NCBI GenBank assembly: GCA_028571685.1
Contig: CM053142.1
Coordinates: 65,435,296 to 65,499,295, forward strand
Length of the DNA stretch: 64,000 nt
Direction of reading: 5' to 3'
From: Heterohyrax brucei
Lineage: Eukaryota > Chordata > Mammalia > Hyracoidea > Procaviidae
Shown here one piece after another: positions 35,701-47,700 of this stretch. Under the pieces are notes generated by a model. It saw only the letters and a program-made list of their open reading frames with translations. It did not search any database and was not told where the DNA came from. The position numbers and the translations under genes are program-made. Each line of letters opens with the position of its first letter. Positions within the stretch are counted from its first letter, which is position 1.

Positions 35701-38700
35701 AGGACCAGGTTCCCTGTGCCTCAGAAGCTGCCAGTCCAGGAGGACTTTCCTCCAGTGCCAGCAAAGAAAGCTTTCCCCTTGAGCTGACACTTTGGATTTG
35801 GACTTTTAGCCTACTGGATTGTGACAAATGAAACATTCTCTATAAAAAGCTGTCCATTTGTGGTATTTTTGTTAGAGTAGCACTAGTTGACTAATACAGT
35901 GATTTTTATATCTAATGTACCAAACTCCCTCTTCTGGAAAGGAGTCTGATAAATATATGAATCTTTGTTTTCAGATGACATGTGCCCCACTCAAATTAGC
36001 CTTTGGATTTTAGTTGCCTACCAGTTTGTCCTTTGTTAGTGCTGGGGAGCCAACTTCTACTCTTAGGTAGTCCCTGTGACTGTTTCTTTACCTAATTGTG
36101 TTAAAATATATATCAGGAACAATTTGCTGTTTCAGCCTCCCTTAATGTGTACAGCTAAGTGACATCAGTCACATTCGCCAGGCCTTGCAGCTGTCACTAC
36201 TAACTGACAGTCACTATGTAGTAATGTCTTAAGTATCCAGCACCAGGTATTTTAAATTTCCATTATGATTTCCTCTTTGAAATTTGAGTTATTTAGGACT
36301 TTTTTTTTTTTTTTTTAATTTACGAATGATTGGGCTTTTTGTTTTTATTTTTCTTATGATTGACTAACAATTTATTTGCTTAGTGTTGCAGCGATGTGGT
36401 TTTTTGAGGATACTTTGAAGTTGATTAGCATGGTCAAGTTTTATAAATGTTCCATTGGGTGTTTTGAGAAAAATCTGTGTTCTATATTGATTTTGTTGTT
36501 CACATCTACTAAGTTTGTAAATTTTCTAATTTGTCAGCATAACCTAGATATCAGTTTATGAGTTAGTTGTGTTGGCTCTCCCACTGTGATAACATTTATC
36601 CATTAATACCTGAATTCTGTCAATTTTTGCTTTTTATATTCTGCTTTTATATAGTTAATGGTTATTTTACTAGATACATACATGTTTAACATTGTTACAT
36701 CTTCTGAGTCAGTTGAATCATGATTATTTATAGTGATCATCACAATCCTTAGGATTTTTTATCATGAAGTCCTGATTTTCCGACAGCCATAACTATTCCA
36801 GCTGATTTGGAGATGGCAGTTTGCCTGTTATGTGTTTTTCTACTCCATCTTTTTAACTTTTCAGTGTATTCAGGTTATAATTGTTGTCTCATAAATAGTA
36901 TGTGGCTGGTTCTTTTGTGAAAGCCTGATTTACTAATCTGTTTACTTTTATTCAGGTTGCTGATAGCTTTGGGCATTTTTCTTTGAGATTCTTACCCCCA
37001 TCTTCTCTGTTCTTCTTTCTTTTAATTACGTGCTTGCTTTCATTACTGTCTTCAGTCCTCTCTCATCTTTCCTACTGGCTTTGAAATGATACACTATTTC
37101 TGTTATTTTAATGGTTTCCTTTGAAATTTTATTATTCATACCTAATAATGGATAATGTTCTCTTTTCACAAAGTGCAAAATACTTATGTTACTGTTGTCT
37201 AGTATTTTAGTTTTTCTTTTAACTACATAAAGATATGATTATCATTGTTATTTCCATAATGCTTGTTTATTTTTATTAACATATTTATCCATTTCTTTGT
37301 TAATCATTTCTTTTACATTCTCTTTTCCCAGAGTACCTTTTTGGTAAGTTCCTCCGGTGTAGATGAGTTGATGGTAAAGATAGTTCCACTTAGTCCATCG
37401 TTCTGGGCTGAAGTTCTCTCTGGAAGATATTTTTCTACTGATTTTTGTTGTTGTTGTTGTTATTCCCATTATTATTGTGAAGAAATTTTCTGTCAGGTGA
37501 TTGTTGTTCCGTGATGGGTAATCTGCCATATCCTCTGTAGCTGCTTTGAAAGTTTTCTCTCTGGTTGGTTTCTGCAATTTCCCTCAATATGTCTAGGAAG
37601 GATTTCTCTGGTTCTCTCTTTTCGGTTTCTGTTCTTTGCTGTACATTGTGCTTCCTCCTTCTATAGAGTTTTGTGTTTCCTCAATTGTAGAAAATTCTCA
37701 GACATCCTCTCACCCTTTTTTAAAAAAATTCTGTTTTATTTTTATTGCTGAGGATAGACACAGCAGAACATACACCAATTCAAGAATTTCTGTGTGGACA
37801 ATGCAGTGACATTGATTATACTCTCTGAATTGTACAGCTATTTTTATCCACATCTGTTCCTCTCCCATTAACATAAACTCACTGTCCCCTAGGTTTCTTA
37901 TCTAACCTTTCAAGTTGCTCTGTTAATTTGATCCCATATATGTAGATCTTAAAAGAAAACAGTGTTCATCAACTTTTATCTGTTCATATGGCCACTTTTC
38001 TACTTTCTGGAGTCTCAATTAGATGCACGTTAAAAAGTCTTATTTTCTCCTTCATATCTGTAATTTATTTTAAATGTGTTTCCTGGCCTCTTATCTGTGC
38101 TTCATTCTCAGCCATATATTCAGCTCTGTTTTTAGTGAAATCTTTTTATCCGTTGAGGGATTTTGTTTTTTTTTTTCCTCTTAACAGTCCTGTTTTTCAT
38201 TATGAAAAGCTCTGGTTCTTTTAAAAGCTGGTCAATTTTAGTTTTATTTTTATTGTACTGTAGATGAAAGTTTATAGCATGATCTAGTTTTTCATTAAAT
38301 AGTACACATATTGTTTTGTGACATTAGTTAACAACCCCACAACATGTCAGTGTTGAGTTCCCTGTTTCCAGCTTTCTTGTACCTTCCGGCCTTCTAATCC
38401 CTGCCCCTGGACTGGTTTGCCCCACTAGTCTTGTTTCAGTTTTATGGATCTGTCCAATCTTTGGCTGGTAGGTGAACCTCAGGAATGACTTCATTACTGA
38501 GCTGAAAAAGAGTGTCTGGGGGCCATACTCTCAGTGTTTCCCCAGTCTCTGTGAGGCCAGCAAGTCTGGTCTCTCTTTTTGAGTTATAATTTTGTTTTTT
38601 ATGTTCTTCTCCAGCTATATCTGGAATCTTGTGTTGTGATTCCTGTCAGAGGCAGTCAGTAGTGGTAGTTGGGCACCATCTAGTTGTAATGTAGGCAGTC

Positions 38701-41700
38701 TGGTGGAGACTGTTGCCTTATAGATGTGGTTCATTGGACTAATATTTACCCTGTATCTTTAGTGTTCTTCATTTTTACTTGTTCCTGGGGGAGTGTTACA
38801 TCTGGTCATTTTTGCCCTTCTCCAGTTGCTTTCTTATTTTCATGATTCTGTGTTTTCTATGTCTTTTATTTGTATTTGTTTTATACTCTGTGTTTGCCAG
38901 TTTGCTGTCTGAAGTCTTTATGGGTCTAAGTCTGCTGTTTGTTGTTTCTGCTGACTTTTATCCATGATGTATTATTTCCTCATGTATTTAGCCTTTGAGC
39001 AAATTACTGTTTGCTCAAAATTGGTAAAAACCTTATTAGGCTTTATTTAGAATGATTTGCTCTGAAAAAGATTTGTGTTTGGTGTCACCACTGATGTGGT
39101 TCAGCGTTAGTCCTCTTACGGGTTACTTCATGTGCAGAAGTATGGACTTATTTTTCCTATCTTGCTGTCCCATGCAGCAGGCCTCCCTCATCCTCCACCT
39201 CCCAGTCCCCTCAGCTGGTAGTGCTCATGTTGAGGCAACTTTCGTCTCCTTCACTTGCTGTCTTCCTTGTGTTACCATTCAGGTTTCAGCTCTGATTTTG
39301 ATTGCTTTGCTTCATTTGCACCATTTAGTTCTTTTGTGGTGGAATGGCCCTTTAGAGTCTCTAATCTGCCCTTTTCCTGGAAACGAGGCCCCAGAGTGTT
39401 TTGAAATGAAGAAGGAGAGAGAGAAGTAAAACCATACAATTACAGTTCTGAACAGTTGGGCAGTAGAGATAAAGAGCAAGCTTACAGTGATCCTGCCATG
39501 TTCACATAGCACCTGAGTCAGAATTAATAAAATACCAAACCAAACCAAACAGCCCACTGCCGTTGTGTTGATTCCCACTCATAGTGACCCCATAGGGCAG
39601 GGTAGAACTGGCTGGTAGAGTGGTTTTGAACTGCCGACCTTTTGGTTAGCAGCCATAGCACGTGACCACTATGCCAGCAGGGCTTTCTAATAACACACAG
39701 TGATGGGGAAAAGCCGAAGACCGTTTAACCCACATCATCATTAAACTTTTATTAGGAAAACTGTCTTTTAGGAAACATGTGAATACCTCTGTGTCTTAGT
39801 TTCTTAGTGCCACTGTAAAAGAAGTATAAGCGGGTGGCTTTAATGAACAGAAATGTATTTTCTCACAGTTTAAGAGGCTGAAAGTCTGAATTCAGGATAT
39901 GGACTGTAGGGGAAGGCTCTGTGTCCACTCTGAAGAAAAATCCTGTCTCAACTTCTCTAATGAAAAAACCCTGGTAGCATAGTGGTTAAGTGCTTTGTCT
40001 GCTAACCAAAGATTGGCAGTTCAGATCCTCCAGGTGTTCCTTGGAAGCTCTATGGGACAGTTCTTCTCTGACCTATAGGGTCACTCTGAGTTGGAATTGA
40101 CTCAGTGGCAATGGCTGTGGTTTTTTTTGGCAGCTTCTCTATCCGCTGCTTTCCTGAGTTCCTTGGCAGTTTTCCCATGGTGCTCCACCCACCTGTTTCT
40201 GCTTGTTTGTCTCTGTGTCTAATCTGCTCCTTATATCACTTAAGTGATTAGATTTAGGACACAGCTACCCTGGTGTGATCCATTAACATAACAAAACCCT
40301 ATTTTCAAATGGGATCACATCCACGGTGTATTCAGACTCTAAATCTTATGCCGTCACATTGGTTCCAACTCAACAGCAACTCTGACAGACAGAGGAGAAC
40401 CGCCCTGTGGGCTTTCCAAGGCTGTCATCTTTATGGAAAGCAGACTGCCACACCTTTTCTCTCAGTGAGTGACTGATAGATAGGCTTAGGCTTGAGCCAC
40501 TAACCTTAGGATTAAGCAGCTAAGTGCTTTAACCACTGCACCACCAGGGCTACTTTCCACAAGTGTAAGAGTTAAGATTCCAGCACGTACTTTTGGGAGG
40601 GACACAAATGAATCTGTAACCCTGAGCCTTTATGGAATATAGGTTCACATTACTTGATATCAGTTCTCTGAAAAGATATGTGAAAAACTACCCAAGGAAA
40701 TGTTTTGCTAAAACACTGATAATACCATGATAATCTTTTACATGTGTCTAAATTTGCATTCCTTACATATAAATAGCGTGAATGTTGTTGTCCTTTCTAC
40801 CACAGGTCAAGGAGTAGATGAGCCTCTTTCAGAAACTGGATTTAGACAAGCAGCAGCTGCTGGCCTGTTCCTCAATAATGTGAAGTTTACACATGTCTTT
40901 TCCAGTGACCTCACGAGGACAAAGCAGGTACATGGAGAATCAGGATTAAGGCTAATGGGTCAGAAGTCTGCACACTTTTGTAATCTTGGCAAGTCGGCCA
41001 CCAAGACTTGGTGCCATTACCCCCACCCTTCTCCTGGCCCCTCTCCCCCCACAGCACTTATGTCTCTTCATTTTACTTTTATTTTGGTGATTTTCAAGTT
41101 AGGGTACATTTGAAAAAATGTCTAACAGGAATCAGAGTATCATGGTGAAGAGTCAGCAGAAGTAATAGATAGGAATGTTTAACCCACAGAAACTTCAGAT
41201 ATCAGAATTACCAGATACAGGAAAAAGCAATTGTGTTATCGTGTAATATAAAAGATATGTGTAGAAGATCTTTAAAGGGACAGAATATTTTTTAAAAAAT
41301 GACCCTAGAGATTTTTTTTTTTTAAAGGGAAGGACCACATCAATTGATGAAAGTATGAAATACAATGCTGATGTTAAAAATTCAACAGATGGAGACTTTT
41401 CGTAATCACCTACGAGGGACTAACAGTACTGAGACTTACCTTCCCCCATAAGCAACTGGGAAAGAGGACGAAAGATGGGAAACAAGTGTTTTCAGCTGTT
41501 GGGCTTCAGGCAGTGTGTCCCTTAATGAAGGGGAACAGACAAAGTGCACGCTGAGATTGTCCTGCTCTTCTACCTGTCGCCTTGATTCTGAATCACAGTG
41601 ACCCTGTAAGAGAGTACGCTGCCCCATAGTGTTTCCCAAGGAGCAGCTGGGGTATTGTAACTGCCGATCTTTAGATCAGCAGCCAAACAGTTAATCGCTG

Positions 41701-44700
41701 TGCCACCAGGTCCTCTCCAGAGTGTGGAGGGGCATCGCAATAGAGTCCGGTGGTCTCAGTGAGTGGAGGAGATAGCTTGGTATTTGGGAAGGTCAGGATT
41801 GCTAAGATTTGTGAGGCAGAAGACCAGAAGAGGGAGCTACACAGAGAAGAGTCGGAAACAGGGGGCCCACCTGAATATTTGGGATGTTAATCTGCATGTG
41901 CATACAGTGAAACTGCGGGAAGCCAGGCAGGAGAACAACTTCTGGGGCTGTCCCCAAGTTACTGAGGAGCTGTAAGCTGACAGTTCCTGGAGTGTCTCAG
42001 GGCTGGGAATCGTATCTGTGTTCCCACCACCAAAAAGATTTCGGTGAGTACACTGAGTGTACAGTAGGGATCTAGGGGGATCACACCTTAGTAATGAGTC
42101 TACAGTAACCATAAAGGCTGATCTGGATCTGTCGTCAGAAAGAACAAAGACAAGCCTCAGAAAGGTTAGAGAGATCTGCAAGTAGTCAGAACAATGATGA
42201 ATTTTATGAGAAAACCAATAGCTGTGTTTGATTTTCAGACCATGCATGGGATTTTGGAGAAAAGTACATTTTGCAAAGATATGACAGTAAAGTATGATTC
42301 AAGACTTCGAGAAAGGGTAAGCAGTTTATTTACAGTTTGCTCTCTGTCATAAATTGTCCATAAGCCATCTCATGGCTAAAAATTAAATGCATTCCTGCTA
42401 TGAATTTGGAACCAGCAAGGCTGTGTTAAGAGTTTACTTGGTGGTAGTCAGTGTTACACACTTTCAACCCTGTACTGTTGAGTCAATTCTGATTCATGAC
42501 CCCGTAGGACAGAGTAGAACTGCTCCATAGAGTTTCCGGGGAGTACATGGTGCATTTGAACTGCTGATCTTTTGGTTAGCAGATGGAGCACTTCACCACT
42601 AAGTCACCAAGGTTTCCCTTTTATATATAAAAACCAAACCAAAGCCACTGCTGTCAAGTTGGGTCTGACTCATAGCAGCCTATAGGACAGGGTAGAACTG
42701 TGCCATGGCAGATTTGAACTGCCAGCCTTTCGGTTAGCAGATGTTAACACTGAACCCACTATGCCACCAGGGTTTCCATTTTATATATAGTGCCTTGTTT
42801 AATTGTTAGTATCATAGGAGATTCGTGTTGTAGAGCAAGAGATACTGGTGAGAACTTAACACAGTCCAGAGACTGTGAAGTAAAAGTGAAATTTTTCTTC
42901 CTGACCTTCTGATCCTGCTCCCCTGGCTTAAGCATGGATAGATTTTCTTATGACCATTATATCCCTTTTATGTACCAAAAATGTGTCTTCATAAAACTGT
43001 GAAGCCCTGCAGCAATTTCAGAGCTGGGATTTCAACTCAACTCACCTCCTAGAACTCCATCCTTATTTTATCCTCTAACACTGACCTGTAAGGTAGTAAG
43101 TGCCCCAGGCAGCCAACGCAGTCTGTAATTTCTTCTATGTTTGTTAGTTGCTGTGGAGTGAGTTCAGAGTAGAACTGCTCTGTAGGCTGTCCAAGGTTCT
43201 GACCATTCACAAGCAGATCACCAGGCCTGTCTTTCTTGGCAGTTCTGAGTGGGTTCAACCTGCCAACCTTTCAGCTTGTAGTTGAGCGCTTAGCTGTGTG
43301 CACCACGCAGCAACTCTTTAACTTCTTCTGTGTCCTGGTGGACATGTGACCAGTGTAGAACTTCAGCAACCCTGCTGCTTGGAAAGGCTCGGTGCTCACC
43401 TGAGGATTAGTGCTAAAATGTCGCTACACAAAATTGTTCTCAGCTCAGTGGAATGCTGACCGGGACCTTTTATCACGTAATGGGAGAAGGCATTGTCCTC
43501 GGGCTCAGCCATCTTTTTCTATGCTGTGCTCTCTTCAGGGGTAATTTTATCCACTCCATTCTGATGATTTCCAAATACAGTCAGACCTGTAAAAGTTGGA
43601 ACCTGGATAAGGCAGAAAGTCAGGGTAAATGCAAATATTTTCCACCGATAGTAATAGAAAAGTGGTAAAACTGTACCCTGTCACAAGATACAGAAAAGCA
43701 AGGCCGTTGCATCACCTTCCAGCTCTCACAGGTTCACTGTAGGCGTTTTTACCTTAGATCTCTTCTTACCTGATCTTCACTGTCACATGTCGAACTGCCC
43801 GTTTTCTGTCTGTGTGTCCCCTAGATACTCCAGCTCAGTAGAACTCACTGTCTTTTGTCTAGCCTGTCCCTGCCTGCCCTTTCTACGCAGACCGCCCATT
43901 CATGACTCTGCGCTGTCTCTCATGGGGTGCATCTTATCACCGTCTTGTCCGTCCTCCCTCGTAGTAGTTCTGGAATCCATGGATTTCACTCCGAATCCAC
44001 AGCCACCCTCCTACTGGGACAGTGTGTCATCTCTCACCTAGGTTACTGTAACAGGGATTCTCCTGTGTCCCACCAGCCTAATTTCCACATGGCAGCCACA
44101 ATAAACTTTTGATCTTCTGATTGCAATACTTCTGTGTAAAACAGTTCATTGGTTATCTTTTATCTCAAGAGGTTGCCCAGACTCTTTGCCCAGGCTGTCA
44201 TCCGATTCCCTCACCCTCAGGGCTCCAGCTTTAGAAACAGTAGAGGGCTCTCACAGGGTGGCTGGCACTGCCATATGCTGCAGTTTTATTCTTCTTCCCT
44301 GTCACCTGAAGAGGAGGGCACTCTGTTTACAGATGCACAAACCAAGGTACCCAGAGGATAAGTCCATGCCCTGGTGACCAACACAGGGGAGCTGAGATTC
44401 AAATCAAGGCACCAGGGTCTCGAGATCATGCCCTGGATGACTGATGGGAGAACTCTGACCATCTTCTCTGAGCTGCCTGAATACTCCTGCTCTCTCCTCA
44501 CTGAATCTGTGAGTCTCTCGTCTGCTTGGCTTGGGGTACTTGTTGCCCACAGTTGACCAATCTCTACTTGCCTTTCAGGCCTCAGCCTCCTGTGATGGCC
44601 AAGTCCAGAATAGACCTGTCCTGTGCTTCTGTGTCCTGTCTCCTTCCTTTATGGCTCTCTTTCATTATTGCTCCCTGTGGTTAGTATCCTAGCCTCCATC

Positions 44701-47700
44701 ATCACAGCACCAGTGGGGTGCTCCCCTTAATACTGAAGCCTTATTGCCTAACAGGACATCCGTTTAGTAAATGAATGTTTTCATTCTTACAAAAACAAAG
44801 CAAGTGATGGTTTTTTTTTTTTTAATTTTTACTTTTATTTAACATAACTGAGTGAAAATGTACATTCACATATAAATTTACATGCCCCCCTATATGCAGC
44901 TTCCACTGCTCTCCCTGCCCGGTGACTGCACACTATTCCTCTCCGCTCCATACATGTCTCAGCAAGTGATAGTTTTTAATGTCCTTCTTTATAATGAGCT
45001 TGTTCCAGATATAGATGAGAAAAGAAGAATTTAGACTGGAGGGTCAGAGAGATGGCTAGCTTCGTAGCACAATGTGCATGTGTTGTTTTTTAAAGTTTAT
45101 TACATTTTAAATTGTTAACAATGTTGATAGAGTCTTATGCTGTGAGTTAGAAACAACTTGACAGCACACAACAAGTACTGATGGGCATATATGGATGGTC
45201 ACCTTTTTTCTCCACATATAAATAAATAATGCTAAAGTAAATATTTGTCGTTAATTCTTTGTGTACTTATATAATATAATAAACTCCTAGAAATGGAATT
45301 GCTGAATGCATAGTGTTTAAGGCTTTTATACATATTGCTTGATTGTCTTCCAGAAAGGTACCAATTTATACCTGATGATCCAGAGGAAAGTTTGTTTTCC
45401 CATACGACCACAAGATGCTAGTCTTTGTGATCGAACAGCTGAATGTTTAAAAATGATTCCATTTTACTTTCCATGTTGTGAGTCCTGTGAGCTAGCAAAT
45501 TTCCCGTGTTTCTGGACCATTTGTATTGCTGGTGCGATCTGTTTGTCCTTTGTTAGGGCTCCATCTCAGTGAGTCTGGAAAGCTCATGAACTTTGAAGTT
45601 TCACAGAAGCAGATTTGAATTTTAAATCTGCTTCTTATTGGCTGTACTAATATAGGCAAGTTGTTTAACCTCTCTGAAATTCAACTTCCTCATTTATAAG
45701 TATGGAGTTGGCAAATACCTGTTTCCTCAGGCTGTTATGAGGATCAAACGAGGTATGTGTGGATGTGGTATGGATGACTTAGTGCCTTGCAGGAATGTCA
45801 GTCTCTAGCCCGAGAGTCTGTGCATATCCCTGTATTCCTCCAGAGAAGCCTCACTTTCTGCTGAAGTTAGCGTGGGTAAAGTGTTCCACAATACACTGTG
45901 ACATAGTGTGCAACTGATCGTATCAGGTGTACTTTTAGGGTACATGGCCTCATACGCAGTATATCCCCATTGTCAGTTCAGAGGCATTATAATAATCAAG
46001 GAGAAATGAAGCTTCATTCCAAATTTCCTATAAATGTGCTTAGCTTGCACAGTCGTTTGAGGTAATCTTATGTGTTGAATCTTTGCAGAAGTACGGGATT
46101 GCTGAAGGCAAGGCACTGGCTGAACTAAGGGCATTGGCCAAAGCAGCTGGGGAAGAAATTCCCACATTCACCCCACCTGGAGGAGAGACGTTAGACCAGG
46201 TATGTAGCACGGGTGCAAGTTATCTTGTTGATAAACTTGCCAGTGTCATGTAACAGCTGAAATCTGACTCATTTTATCAATTCGATGTTTCTAAATTTTA
46301 GCCAAGCAGTTTGACAGTTGCATGGTTCCTGAAACATAATGATATGATCACTCGGTGAATGACTGTTAGGGCAGTATACAGGTGCTGCTGTTTCTGTCCT
46401 TGTAGCATGTTTACTCTAAGTAGCCAGTCATTACTGATAATGGATTTAAGGAAATGTGTTATTAGAGATGGTTGTTACCATCAAGTCCACTCAAACTCAT
46501 GGCAGGCCCGTGTGTTTCAGAGTACAGTTGGGCCCTAGGGTTTGCAGTGGCTGATTTTTCGGAAGTAGGGCGCTAGGTGCCTCTGCGTGGACTCACACCT
46601 TTCTGTTAGCACCAGAGCATATTAACCATCTGCATAGAGAGCAGTAACTTTGGATTTAGTCAAGGCTGTCATCTTTACGGAAGCCTACTGCCACATTTTC
46701 ACATACAGCGTAGCGGTGGTTTCAAACCCACTGATTAGTAGCTGAGTGGGTCAGCTCTGTGCTGCCCTTTGGGTCATTATGAGTTGGAATTGACTTGAGC
46801 AATGGGTTTAGTAGTAGTCACTAAACCAAATGTGGTGCTGTTCAAGATGAGTGATAGCTGATTTTTCATGCCTCTGCAGACTCTTCAGCTCCGCTGATGA
46901 TGTCATTGTGACTGCATTTCTTTGATGTGTTCTGTCTTTGAATTGCATTTTCAGTGCTTTCTCACACTGTGTTCTTTGTTTTCATAATTTTTTTGTAAAG
47001 ACTTTATATTATTTTATTAAGAGAAAGATGATAATTTAGCTTCTACCTGAGCTGAAGTACCTAGTAAAATTTTCTGGTTAAGAATATTTTGTAAGCTTAC
47101 ATACGCTGGTAGATTTCCCTAACTAGACTATGAGTGCTTTGAAGTCGGGGATCAGGAATTGCATTTTATTCATCCCCAGTCGGCTTTCATAGTCTTGAAC
47201 ACATGGTGGGCACTTACTGGTGTCTTTTAGAACCACTATAGAAAGATTGGCTTACGCTCTTCTGTGCTCATGTGTGAGGACTGCCAGGTAAGTTCGTGAA
47301 CTCATTCTAGAAAAAGTGCCACACATCTTGTTGTTGAGTATCACTATGGTCACCTTTCAAGTACTCCCCGTAGGAAGCTATGCATTGATACCAGCGCCTA
47401 GTCCACCCTTCAAAGCAATTTTAGAACTCTTTTTCAGGAATGGCCATCAGCTGTCATTGTATCACTGTTGATGTCTTAAATATCATCAACATGTCTTCCT
47501 TTCAGTATTTCCTCTATCTTCAGGTAAAGAAAAAAGTCACTGGGGGCCAGCCAGATCCAGTGAATAGCGAGGGTGTTCCAGCACAGTTATTCATTTTCTG
47601 GCTAACAACTCTCTCATAGACAACTATGTAACTAAGTTTGCAAACTTGCCATTGTGCCACTGTGTGCAATGGCTGTTCCAGGAGAGTTCCAAAATTGCTT

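Noticed and set aside
40727-41113. A 128-residue open frame around TIGAR exon 3
   Set aside because: Only 40806-40927 is exon. The rest is intronic sequence on both sides, with a consensus acceptor and donor at the exon edges.
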